Below, in pieces: positions 59,161-64,000 of a DNA stretch of 64,000 nt (position 1 is its first letter; each line of letters opens with the position of its first letter). The notes beneath the pieces were generated by a model that worked only from the letters and a program-made list of their open reading frames with translations, made no database searches and was not told where the DNA came from. Made by a program: the position numbers and the translations under genes. The stretch is from assembly GCA_005408345.1 (NCBI GenBank), contig SEMN01000491.1, forward strand, positions 186,001 to 250,000, written 5' to 3'. The stretch is from Macquaria australasica (Eukaryota > Chordata > Actinopteri > Centrarchiformes > Percichthyidae).

Positions 59161-61380
59161 CGACGTTGCCATCCCTGGAACCACGGCGCTAGTGTGGCTA
59201 AAAACCACAGGGTAGCTTTAACACAAGCAATAATATCTAAAGCAGTAATGATTTCCATCATCTATGCTGCAAGCTGACTGATGTCATTTCGCCGTGTTTT
59301 CTTTGTCGTCCATGGATGTTTCTGTTGTCAGGTTTGTGTAGACAGAAACATTTAATCTCAATGACACCAGTTGATCAAATGAATAAATGTATAATCTAAA
59401 TGTACACTGCAGACTCACCTTTTGCTGTCCCATGTTTTGTCGTTCCAAGTCCACGTCCCTCACTGGTTCTGGCTCTGGAGACCCTGGTGGTGCCTCCCCC
59501 TCCCCCTCCCCCTCCCTGTCCAGCTTGCCATCAGTGTGGACCTGAGAGGAGGAGGAGGATGAGGCAGGGGAGGAGGGAGGGATAGATGGAGTGGAGGAGG
59601 AGGAAGCACCACGAGGGTGTGCAGGGGAGGAAGATGGAGAAGTGGCAGATGGAGGAGGAGCCGTGTGGTCGTCGCGGAGGCGCAGCGTCTCCAGCCGAAG
59701 TGTCTCATTCTCTGAGGCCAGTTCCTGCCGCTCCCGCCGGACACTGGTCAGCTCCTTGGTGAGGGTATCCAGTCGCTGCCTCAGCTGACGAACCTCGTCA
59801 CGTGCACGGTTACGCTCCGCACGAACCTGGGAAAAATATAGACAATACCAGATACACTGATCAGCCCCAAGCCTACTGGTTTCTCTGAAGACGTAAATCT
59901 CTAAAAAATAAGTCATGAGTATAGTTTCATTTTTAAAAAGGCTCAGTAATTCACTAAAACAGTTGGCCACTGTAGTTTTTTAACAAACATTACTCAGGAG
60001 GAAGTAGTGCATTTGTTGGGGACTATTTTTAGCAGTGGATTAATTCAATTTGGTGCTCTAGTGAGTATTTGGGGCAGCAGGACGGTGTATGTGGGACTGA
60101 GTCCAAAAAAACTACAGTGTGTGTGTTCATGGTGATGAAGGAACATGTCACCCAGTGCAACAGTGTGGCTCACTGATGTGTTTTTGGACAACAATGGAGC
60201 TCTATGGCACAGAGGAAGAAGCTATATCAGGCTGTGATACACACACTTGTTAGTAGATACAGTCACTGTTGTTTGGGTCTTTAGTTAAAAATTGAAAATG
60301 CTTCAAGTCAGTGTTGATTTTTTCAGTATTTAACTTGGACCACCATTTTTCTCTGATCGTAATCAAGTGCTTTGAGTTGTCTTAACATAAAAACATTCAC
60401 CATGTGTTATTATGTAGAAACAAGTTTCCTTGTTATGTTGCTTTTTAAAAAATCAAAGTGAGATGATGTTTCCTACTAAACGGATTTCCTATAGTTCCTA
60501 TTTAAATGTATATGAACGTAGTTTGCAGGAGGCAGTTAAACATGGCACAACTGAGGCTGACATAGCTCATATGGAATCTCCCTTGTGTATAAGGGCAAAA
60601 TACATCTACAGCTTTTTCCAGAGCTTTCAACACCCTCACGGTCTTCATCAGCAGATGGAGTTTGCTCAGTTTTGAGCAACACTGTGATATGGGGTTAAAA
60701 GGTACGGAAAAAGCTAGTAAGTGGATCTTGAGTAAGGATTATTTTGTCAAGCAACTGGTGTCCAGTGAGTCGTTCTCATTCAATATACAAGTCACTCAAG
60801 ATATAATAAATTTAGTTTAATTTCAACCTTTTTTATTTCTTCTATAAAACCTGCTTAAGAAGGTAAAATGCACAAATGCTTTAATAAAATGTGTGAACAG
60901 TTTTGTTGACAGGAATTATGAAACCATTTGCACAAAAAGGTGAAAATGAGGGTTTGTATGAATCAGATCTTATATCAGTATATATTTTCTCTCCTGACTT
61001 AGTAACCAGCAGCCCACCTTGCTCCACTTCTCTCTCCAGTTGGCGGTGCAGTCCGACCACCACCTCATAGTCTTCTCCATCTGGGCCGCTCTGGCCCGAG
61101 CCTCCTCCAGCTCCCTGAGCCTCAGCTCCTCCCTGCTTTCCCAGTCAGCCCCGGCTCCCTCCCCCATGGCACCCAGGGATCCCAGTCCGAGGCCTCCCAG
61201 CCCAGGCGACAACAGCAGCGGGGGGCTGGAGCTGGGGGTTCCTCCGGTGGGGCTGGGGGTGTGGGTGAGGCTGTCCGGGGAGCAAATCCCCCTGTCGGAC
61301 CCCAGACCCAGGCTGCACAGCAGGCCGCCTCTGGCCGACTTACCGCCCTCGGACAGGTGGGGGCTGGGGGTGTGATTCAT
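18350..61380 (-). CDS. ccdc102a: CCDC102A, coiled-coil domain containing 102A (nine coding exons)
   Basis: Joining 61380-61018, 59826-59419, 47832-47591, 45219-45111, 39167-39051, 37924-37715, 25154-24984, 23899-23796 and 18482-18350 gives 1857 nt, a 618-residue protein plus stop; every junction is GT..AG and in phase. The order is a Ser/Pro/Gly-rich N-terminus (1-79), a strongly conserved block (80-121, ending RWWSDCTANWREKWSK), a coiled coil (122-173), a low-complexity insert (176-240), a segmented coiled coil (about 300-580) and an acidic tail. I recall the human protein as about 550 residues, so most extra length is the low-complexity parts. Recognition rests on near-identical segments such as QERSRQLWED, LRLDESQKVLLKERE, AEWGRRERLETEKL and LQVQLEHLQSR. 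The molecular role is poorly defined; its paralogue CCDC102B is reported at the centrosome linker. No frameshift or stop is seen, so the gene looks functional. Confidence 0.95.
18880..19250 (+). repeat. Dispersed repeat family A, copy 1
   Basis: Contains the family signatures GGTGCTTTGAGCTAAAT, TTTGACCTGATGATGGCACT, TTCAGTCTGGACCAAAGTGG and CCATCCCTAGAGCC..CTAGCATGGCTAAA, in the same order as the copies at 44.4 and 59.1 kb. Non-coding, decayed. Confidence 0.75.
20303..21203 (+). mobile_element. Gutted Tc1-like DNA transposon (catalytic core deleted)
   Basis: The left part encodes the start of a Tc1-type transposase (MRTKEVTVSVKKAIVRLKNR, first helix-turn-helix) and, after frameshifts near a poly-A run at 20501, the second helix-turn-helix region (AVDDRRILSLVKKKPFPTVS, SHIKKTLQEVGLSVSRITMR). 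At about 20700 it jumps directly to the C-terminal SPDFNPTEHAFHLLKAILKA, so both catalytic Asp regions are missing and only the third (Glu) region remains. The right end has the inverted-terminal-repeat text CAAATACTTATGGAGCTGAC and ends CTG before a TA (21204-21205). I could not see a matching left terminal repeat. AT-rich sequence (21056-21130) interrupts the 3' part. Confidence 0.8.
21220..21620. repeat. Dispersed repeat family C/D fragment
   Basis: Shares AGCTTTTTCTGTAGCTTTCAA and CTTCATTAGCAAATGGAGTTTG with 60605-60670, CTTAAGACAAGAATGGACAC with 9260-9280, and AACACTACATC.GTGAAA with 51168-51182. No coding potential. Confidence 0.5.
23755..23778. repeat. (GT)12 just downstream of exon 8 (AC repeat in the transcript)
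   Basis: Lies 17 nt beyond the donor of exon 8 when read along the CCDC102A transcript, where it appears as (AC)12. Confidence 0.9.
23796..23899 (-). CDS. ccdc102a: CCDC102A coding exon 8 (residues 541-575), between TG and CA repeats
   Basis: It follows GTGTGTGTCCAG and encodes LDESHNQTRKLQRSLDEQVE, then QTENLQVQLEHLQS plus two bases of an Arg codon, before GTAAGACG. At 104 bp it is not a multiple of three, so skipping changes the frame. The acceptor has no ordinary pyrimidine tract: the bases upstream are TG repeats. Confidence 0.95.
23900..24983 (-). other. ccdc102a: CCDC102A intron 7
   Basis: 1084 bp. Apart from the TG tract at its 3' end, no repeat or exon-like segment was recognised. 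Confidence 0.85.
23919..23984. repeat. (CA)33 just upstream of exon 8 (TG repeat in the transcript)
   Basis: 33 uninterrupted CA units. In the CCDC102A transcript it is (UG)33 ending 19 nt before the acceptor of exon 8, in the place where the pyrimidine tract and branch point would normally be. Confidence 0.95.
24984..25154 (-). CDS. ccdc102a: CCDC102A coding exon 7 (residues 484-540)
   Basis: This exon has stop-free frames in both directions; the minus-strand reading is the real one. It follows GTGTGCATAG and reads ELADLRHIHAKLKKQFQEKT, then AELAHANRRVESHEAEVKKL, then RLRVEELKKELGQAEDE before GTAGGA. 171 bp, phase 0 at both ends. Confidence 0.95.
25703..25745 (+). repeat. Short interstitial telomere-like patch
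   Basis: GGGTTAGGGTTGGGGTTAAAGG followed by GTCGGGGTTAGGGTTTGGGT: about six degenerate TTAGGG-type units. Confidence 0.6.
27010..27150 (+). repeat. Dispersed repeat family B fragment
   Basis: TTTCATTTTTAAAAAAGGCTAAGTAATTTCCTAAAACAGC and following text match 59925-60000 by eye. Confidence 0.65.
28963..29020. repeat. (TC)n(AC)n compound microsatellite
   Basis: (TC) units from about 28963 to 28979 run directly into (AC) units ending at 29020. Confidence 0.9.
30073..30147. repeat. (ATCT)n tetranucleotide microsatellite
   Basis: About 18 uninterrupted ATCT units. Confidence 0.95.
31362..31396. repeat. (GT)n microsatellite
   Basis: About 17 uninterrupted GT units; the Cys-Val frame over it is incidental. 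Confidence 0.9.
32428..32456. repeat. (ATTC)n microsatellite
   Basis: About seven uninterrupted units. Confidence 0.9.
32751..32870 (-). mobile_element. Possible LINE 3' tail with (TGAT)n end
   Basis: Read on the minus strand, GCCTCACTTGGGGACAAATA followed by AAGTGATTGATTGATTGATT resembles the 3' ends of teleost LINEs that finish with a GGGACAAATAAAGT-like motif and a tetranucleotide tail. Only about 120 bp is recognisable. Confidence 0.35.
33337..33399 (+). pseudogene. Myb/SANT-like domain fragment
   Basis: The frame reads SVNEVRELLTLRAEDDINDA and then loses similarity at the antisense LINE piece. EVRELL.LRAED is the first helix of the Myb/SANT-like DNA-binding domain found in Harbinger-type transposons and in host genes derived from them. 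At about 20 residues this is weak evidence. The flanking 32960-33330 could be the 5' part of the same element. Confidence 0.35.
33434..33700 (-). mobile_element. Antisense C-terminal fragment of the RTE-type LINE family
   Basis: On the minus strand it reads LFLTLRDRVRRFDI, a stop, KEFGVDPRLLCSEKSQLRWL, GHLIKIPPGCLSRGI and, after small shifts, RPRL.GLYILADLARPQDTQQELE. This lines up with the plus-strand element's LTLRDRERSSDIRRELGVEP, QLRWFGHLIRMPPGHL and following residues (36620-36840). It is truncated at both ends. Confidence 0.8.
34091..35680 (+). pseudogene. LINE endonuclease and linker region, interrupted
   Basis: The frame starts GTWNISSLVGKELELVREVE, an endonuclease start with its Asn, and continues through QLDIVGLTS, an in-frame TAA at 34424-34426 after NSSSE, then LLGDFNAHVGND (about 34490), RRSIDFVAVSSDLRPYVLD and ELSTDHHLVVSWIRW, the closing DHH motif. 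A basic linker with TRWWTPAVKEAVKLKKEAFR follows, and then LLGGKAPGVDEIRPEMLKAL at the start of the reverse transcriptase. A one-base insertion in the A6/G5 run at about 35668-35679 shifts the frame. Confidence 0.85.
35568..36934 (+). pseudogene. LINE reverse transcriptase, frameshifted and stopped
   Basis: After the shift at about 35675 the frame reads KKGDRRVCSNYRGITLLSLP, EQCGFRPGRGTVDQLFTL, VDLEKAFDRV (motif A), LRQGCPLSPILF and LLFADDVVLLA (catalytic FADD, about 36190-36220). At about 36411-36440 roughly 12 codons are lost and the frame moves again to SAVMRALYRTVVMKRELSRK, IYVPTLTYGHELWVVTERMR and RPRGKPRTCWKDYISHLA, followed by a TAG in place of a Trp codon (36832-36834). The last 30 codons to LLPPQPGPG remain readable beyond it. 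It cannot encode an active enzyme as it stands. Confidence 0.85.
37074..37204. repeat. (CA)n and (GT)n pair
   Basis: CA units at 37074-37108 and GT units at 37163-37203, about 55 bp apart, so the two arms are complementary and could form a hairpin in either strand. Confidence 0.85.
37715..37924 (-). CDS. ccdc102a: CCDC102A coding exon 6 (residues 414-483)
   Basis: Follows CTCTGTCAG and starts MERLQVENAAEWGRRERLET. It continues EKLALERDNKKLRAQAEDLE and ends FERNK before GTGACA. 210 bp, phase 0 at both ends, so it could be skipped without a frameshift. Confidence 0.95.
37925..39050 (-). other. ccdc102a: CCDC102A intron 5
   Basis: 1126 bp between exons 5 and 6; nothing else recognised. Confidence 0.85.
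39051..39167 (-). CDS. ccdc102a: CCDC102A coding exon 5 (residues 375-413)
   Basis: The acceptor is CACCATCTAG, with the pyrimidine tract (CCCCTCTTCCTG) displaced about ten bases upstream. The donor is GAG|GTGAGA. It encodes LNLLKEMHQDELGRISEDLE and DELGARTSMDKKLAELRAE, in phase 0 at both ends. Confidence 0.95.
39845..40060 (+). repeat. Dispersed repeat family B, 3' half
   Basis: CTCCTGAGGGAAATATCTGTCTCTTTAGCTG and the following 130 bp match the reverse complement of 10800-10965. Confidence 0.7.
43310..43815. repeat. Possible MITE-like repeat with CpG-containing centre
   Basis: The ends carry related words (GTGCGTTCACACTGACAAGTA; CGATTTGAGACAGTACATAG and CGCGATTTGAGACACAGCA), and the middle holds a CpG-rich patch near 43420-43500 (GGCGGCCGCGGTTGCG). 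Terminal inverted repeats are not clear enough to name a family. Confidence 0.35.
44398..44815 (+). repeat. Dispersed repeat family A, most complete copy
   Basis: Runs in order through TTGATGCTTTGAGCTAAATG, TTAGCATACTAACATTTGCTA, GACACAAAGTACAGCTGAGG, ACCTGAGGGGAACATGGATG, TCATGGCAATCCATCCAATA, TGTCTGGACCAAAGCAGTGG and CATTGCCATCCCTAGAGC. It serves as the reference for the other copies. Confidence 0.8.
45111..45219 (-). CDS. ccdc102a: CCDC102A coding exon 4 (residues 338-374)
   Basis: Follows CTTCTCCAG, completes the split Glu codon and ends CTCAAACAG before GTGAGA. It encodes DKLALSKSIERLEAELSQWK and LKYEELSKTKQEALKQ, a heptad-like coiled-coil segment. Confidence 0.95.
45220..47590 (-). other. 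ccdc102a: CCDC102A intron 3
   Basis: 2371 bp. 45720-46260 is slightly CpG-richer and may be an old repeat; no coding segment was recognised. Confidence 0.8.
47591..47832 (-). CDS. ccdc102a: CCDC102A coding exon 3 (residues 258-338)
   Basis: Follows a strong polypyrimidine tract and CTGTCAG, and ends in a split codon GA before GTAAGAG. It encodes DLEELESVLCSRAPEG, RQERSRQLWED and LRLDESQKVLLKER, matching the mammalian protein after its low-complexity region. Confidence 0.95.
49940..50130 (+). repeat. Dispersed repeat family A, 5' part
   Basis: GCTTTGAGCTAAATGCTAAC, GTCAGCATGCTAACATGCTC, GTGCTAATTAGCAAATGTTA and AACACAAAGTACAACTGATG match the first half of the 44.4 kb copy. Confidence 0.75.
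50875..50958. repeat. (TAGA)21 tetranucleotide microsatellite
   Basis: Uninterrupted TAGA units; the Ile-Tyr-Leu-Ser frame on the minus strand is incidental. Confidence 0.95.
53400..53545 (+). repeat. Dispersed repeat family A, short 5' copy
   Basis: GCGCTTTGAGCTAAATGCTA, ACGTCAGCATGTTAGCATTG, CATGCTAGCATGCTGAAGTT, then a broken TTCTAATTAGCAG. Confidence 0.7.
54426..54452 (+). repeat. 27-base poly-A run
   Basis: Could be a retroposon tail, but no recognisable element precedes it. Confidence 0.8.
54763..54823. repeat. (TA)n with two TC interruptions
   Basis: About 30 TA units, self-complementary. Confidence 0.9.
55010..55225 (+). repeat. Common teleost SINE-like or LINE-tail repeat
   Basis: TTGCGTGGGTTCCCTCCAGG, CCTTGAGCAAGGCACTGGC, CCACTGCTCCTAACACTCTG and GGGGATCAATAAAGAATATC are wording I recognise from a widespread fish repeat that ends in a GGGGATCAATAAAGT-like tail. 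The left boundary is unclear. Confidence 0.5.
56925..57065 (+). repeat. Dispersed repeat family A, internal fragment
   Basis: GCTAACATTTACTTAATAGC, TCCTGAGGGGGACATGAATG, GTGTACCAAATTTTATGGCA and AAGACATTTCAGTCC follow family order. Confidence 0.7.
57945..58378 (-). other. CpG-dense patch, probably a young hAT-like insertion
   Basis: CpG is far commoner here than in the surrounding intron (for example GCGCGCCAGCGCAGG, TCGCGCACATATCGCGG, CCAACGTACGTACGCTCGCC). The right edge, read on the minus strand, starts TAGGGATGTGATTTTTCCGG, which resembles the TAGGGATG-type ends of hAT elements. No transposase frame is present. An intronic CpG island is the alternative. Confidence 0.4.
59035..59205 (+). 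repeat. Dispersed repeat family A, 3' part, with (GACA)n expansion
   Basis: CATGGCAATCCATCCAAAGG, TTCAGTCTGGACCAAAGTGG and CGTTGCCATCCCTGGAACC frame a (CAGA)n tract (59122-59159) at the place where other copies have only GACCGACC or GACCAACC. Confidence 0.75.
59419..59826 (-). CDS. ccdc102a: CCDC102A coding exon 2 (residues 122-257)
   Basis: Follows TTTTTCCCAG and ends CAGCAAAAG before GTGAGT, phase 0 on both sides. It begins VRAERNRARDEVRQLRQRLD, the start of the coiled coil, then runs into a 65-residue Ser/Pro-rich and GEGEGE low-complexity stretch (176-240), and returns to the conserved EPVRDV. The insert is encoded by trinucleotide-like GGA/TCC and GGAGGA runs on the plus strand, which are prone to length change. 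Confidence 0.95.
59827..61017 (-). other. ccdc102a: CCDC102A intron 1 (within coding sequence)
   Basis: 1191 bp. It contains a family B copy (59860-60220) and a piece shared with 21240-21310 (60600-60760). Confidence 0.85.
59860..60220 (+). repeat. Dispersed repeat family B, 5' half
   Basis: TTTTTAAAAAGGCTCAGTAA matches 27065-27085, and GGGGCAGCAGGACGGTGTAT to TGATGAAGGAACATGTCACC matches the reverse complement of 11040-11135. Confidence 0.7.
61018..61380 (-). CDS. ccdc102a: CCDC102A coding exon 1 (residues 1-121)
   Basis: Starts at ATG in the context CTACCATGA (A at -3) and ends AGCAAG before the GTGGGC donor, phase 0. Residues 80-121 form the charged helix WESREELRLRELEEARARAA followed by QMEKTMRWWSDCTANWREKW, the most conserved part of the family. 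Residues 1-79 are Ser, Pro and Gly-Leu rich and likely disordered. The GC-rich antisense frames are shadows. Confidence 0.95.
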
Positions 61381-61468
61381 GGTAGAGGCGGTGGTGTGGA
61401 TGAAGGGGGTGGGGGGTCGTCAGCGGGGAGATTTAGGAGAGCATCATCCTCCTCAGTCAGTGATCAGC
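61381..61468 (-). promoter_or_regulatory. ccdc102a: CCDC102A 5' UTR segment with a minimal upstream ORF
   Basis: Upstream of the start codon the transcript strand has TTTCTGTCTCCAG as a probable acceptor, so this UTR segment likely begins at 61468. It contains a four-codon uORF at 61447-61433 (Met-Met-Leu-Ser-stop) that ends 52 nt before the main ATG. No TATA box or CpG island was seen further upstream, so the promoter is probably outside the window. Confidence 0.6.
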
Positions 61469-62439
61469 CTGGAGACAGAAACACAACAGAAAGAAATGTA
61501 ACTCAGCTATCAGAAGAAAATAAAACTTAACTTAAAACTTAACACATCACCTTCACGTGACTGTTAGAGGATAAAACAGTTCAAGGTTGAGCTGGTATAC
61601 ATGACTGAGACTGAAACCACTAAACAAGCACCAAACACAGACAATGAATTCATCTGAAAGTAAGAAAGTTAACAAACACACTCACTCACATTGTATCTCA
61701 CGTATGAATAACGACTGGATCATTAACAGGAAAGCACAATCTGACACTTCCTGTACACCTGATACCCTCTCATTCACCCTCTGATCTCAGCAGGCCGCTT
61801 TCACCACTAAGTCATTCTCTCAACCTCCCTGATTCCACTACAATCCCTAGACTTGAGGCTAAATTTGTGCAACATTATTTGCAAGAATCTCCTCCTTGAT
61901 CCTCAGTCACTATTGTCTAAGTCCTTTTCCAGCTACTGCTCTCCCTCCACCTCCAGACTCTGAGACTGTTTCAACCTACAGAGACTGAGCGCACCACATC
62001 AAACTGCTTGCATAGATTGGTAGTTTTTAAAAGGAGCACATATTAATGACTGAGGACAACCACCATGTAAACTCTATGTTGCTATGCAACTGCCAAAATC
62101 CTGTGAGAACATGAATTCACATCTTAAATCTTCCTGTTCCAAAACAAAAACGGATATCCATCACAAAAACGTTGATGTCTTTTTAATGAACTATTTGGGT
62201 GCAAAAGGCAACAAAATGGAGGGAAAAGGCCAGAATGTGTATGAAGCAGAGGATAGAGGAAGGACTGGAGGTGAGTACACTTCATTAGGCTGAGGTAAAC
62301 TGTGTACTATGAACTGGAACACGATGATCAGAGGGAAGACGTCTTGGGGAATGTACATACAGCATCAATATGCATTAGGCATGGGCTAATAAAAAGGTGA
62401 AAAAAACTACATACATCTTCATTATTCCAAAGTAAAACC
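61469..62439. other. Upstream intron or flank, nothing recognised
   Basis: No gene or clear repeat. The frame 62084-62293 is Lys/Asn-rich and lacks any motif. Confidence 0.5.
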
Positions 62440-63022
62440 TGCCAAAGTATATCCTAATGAAGACTCTGCTACTCTGGCCCACATGTTCTGGCTCTGTCCT
62501 AAATGGTCTTACTACTGAAAATCTATCTTCCAAACTGTCAGATGTTTTGGGCAGGTGATAGAACCTGATCCTCTGATTGCCATATTCAGCGTCTCAGGAG
62601 AGGACAGTCCTCTTAGAGGAGCTAATTACAAGATTGCTATTAAGTATTATATATTGTTATTAGCACGCAGGTTAGTTCTCCTAAACTGGAAAAACCCACA
62701 GCCCCCCAGTTACAAGTTATGGTTAAGATATGTCACACAGCACGTAAAACTAGAGAAACTCAGGTTTCTACTTTGTGGTTCTGCCGATAAATTTGAGAGA
62801 ATGTGATGTTCTTTCATGGACTACGCTGAATCTAAGTTTTAAATCTCCTCATATGTAACCTACAGTCATTGTCATTATTTTTGGACACATCAATGAATCT
62901 TTTCATATTCAATTCTTCACCCTCTGTCAATTATTTATTCATTTTTTGTTTGTAAAACACAAAAATGTTATTTGCATTGAACTTATCTGTAAAACTGAAA
63001 ACCAATAAACACAATAAAAAAA
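62440..63022 (+). mobile_element. L1-type LINE, C-terminal ORF2 tail and 3' UTR
   Basis: One frame reads YPNEDSATLAHMFWLCPKW, a stop, then IEPDPLIAIFSVSGEDSPLR, NYKIAIKYYILLLARRLVLL, NWKNPQPPSYKLWLRYV and KFERM, a TGA in place of Trp, CSFMDYAESKF and the natural TAA (62840-62842). This is the C-terminus of fish L1 ORF2 with its HxxxxC-type zinc-finger-like start (LAHMFWLC). The 3' UTR ends in AATAAACACAATAAAAAAAA. It is strongly 5'-truncated, as most L1 copies are. Confidence 0.8.
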
Positions 63023-63488
63023 ATACTGATGTGATTCATCTACTGATTGGTCATAAACCAACAAGAAGCACTGTATGCAAAAAGGTGATGGGTTGCTAAT
63101 AGACATGCAGACAAACACAATATCATTTTATAGTCATATTAATGCAGCTTTAAGGATCAATTTCATCTTATTTCACAGAAAGAAACACCTTATGTGTCTC
63201 TTTGTGTAGTACAAAGCCAGTGGTTTTGGAAAGTAGTCATTTTCCCAGACTTTAAATGAACTGCACTGCACACTAGTTTGACATTTAGACCATATCACCT
63301 TCTCCCCCATCAATTCCATCTACCTTCACAATTTTACACCTTTCTTGAACAAAACATTTATGCACAAAACATTGAGTTCAATATTTTTATATGCACTTGC
63401 TTTATTTTATTGGAAATTGCTCATATGTGCGTATTTATCTGTATAATCTGATCATACTCCAGCAATGTGTAGATTCACAATTTAACAA

Positions 63489-64000
63489 TTTAGACCTATA
63501 TCTAACCTCTCTCTCTCTCTTGGTGAAAGCAGTCGCCAATCAGTTGTGTGACTTTCTACACAACAACAAGCTGTTTGAGGATTTTCAGTCAGGATTTAGA
63601 GTGCATCATAGCACAGAGACAGCACTGGTGAAAGTTACAAATGACCTTCTAATTGCATCAGACAAAGGACTTGTCTCTGTACTTGTCTTACTAGATTTTA
63701 GTGCTGCATTCGATACCATTGACCATCACATTCTATTACAGAGACTAGAACATTTTATTGGCATTAAAGGTACCGCACTAAGCTGGTTTAAATCCTATTT
63801 ATCAGATCGATATCAGTTTGTACACGTTAATGATGAATCCTCTATGCACGCCAAAGTTAGTCACGGAGTTCCACAAGGTTCTGTGTTTGGACCAATTCTA
63901 TTTACCTTGTATATGCTTCCTTTAGGCAATATTATTAGGAAGCACTCCATAAATTTTCATTGTTATGCAGATGATACCCAATTATATTTATCGATCAAGC
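63489..64000 (+). mobile_element. L2-like LINE reverse transcriptase, open to the window edge
   Basis: From 63523 to the window end the frame is open for 159 codons: AVANQLCDFLHNNKLFEDFQ, SGFRVHHSTETALVKVTNDL, LVLLDFSAAFDTIDHHILLQ (motif A), VSHGVPQGSVFGPILFTLYM and CYADDTQLYL (catalytic YADD). The preceding FRPISNL (63489-63509) is in another frame, shifted in a CT run at 63508-63520, so this copy has at least one indel or is 5' truncated. The rest of the element lies beyond the window. Confidence 0.85.

Larger units (their letters stand above)
47833..59418 (-). other. ccdc102a: CCDC102A intron 2
   Basis: 11586 bp. It holds family A copies at 49940-50130, 53400-53545, 56925-57065 and 59035-59205, a (TAGA)n tract, a 27-base poly-A, a (TA)n tract, a SINE-like tail (55010-55225) and a CpG-dense patch (57945-58378). 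No further host exon was found. Confidence 0.8.

Noticed and set aside
61019..61375. Plus-strand ORF over CCDC102A exon 1 (and 61261-61530)
   Set aside because: GC-rich shadow of the conserved minus-strand exon.

Overview
This is vertebrate nuclear DNA, almost certainly from a ray-finned (teleost) fish. It has one spliced host gene with very long introns, dense (CA)n and tetranucleotide microsatellites, and remnants of transposon families typical of teleosts: RTE/Rex3-like, L1, L2-like and jockey/CR1-like LINEs, a Tc1-type DNA transposon, a non-autonomous LTR element and several dispersed repeats built on TTAGC/GCTAAC words. Nothing bacterial or viral was recognised.

The only intact host gene I recognise is CCDC102A (coiled-coil domain containing 102A) on the minus strand. 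I could place nine coding exons between 61380 (start codon) and 18350 (stop codon). Each has a GT..AG boundary, the phases fit, and together they give 1857 nt, or 618 codons plus stop. The start exon is preceded by a probable acceptor at 61468/61469, so a 5' UTR exon and the promoter lie upstream, possibly beyond the window. The protein starts with a Ser/Pro/Gly-rich N-terminus, then the very conserved block ending RWWSDCTANWREKWSK, then a long segmented coiled coil, and ends in an acidic tail.

Layout: 1-720 dispersed repeat; 1176-2523 broken, intron-containing Ulp1/SENP-like peptidase fragment; 5380-6740 decayed LINE on the minus strand; 11787-13846 non-autonomous LTR element with a 5-bp target duplication and a strongly shortened 3' LTR; 14682-15090 long near-perfect inverted repeat; 18350-61380 CCDC102A. 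Inside its introns are a gutted Tc1 element (20303-21203), a near full-length but broken RTE-type LINE (33752-36957) head-to-head with an antisense piece of the same family, several copies of two dispersed repeats, and a CpG-dense patch (57945-58378). Upstream of the gene are an L1 tail (62440-63022) and the start of an L2-like reverse transcriptase that stays open to the window edge (63489-64000).

The most interesting host feature is coding exon 8 of CCDC102A. In the transcript it sits between an upstream (UG)33 and a downstream (AC)12 tract. These are complementary and could loop the exon out, and both are known kinds of splicing-factor binding sites. I did not find a convincing new multi-gene system; the remaining interest is in the structures of the mobile elements.
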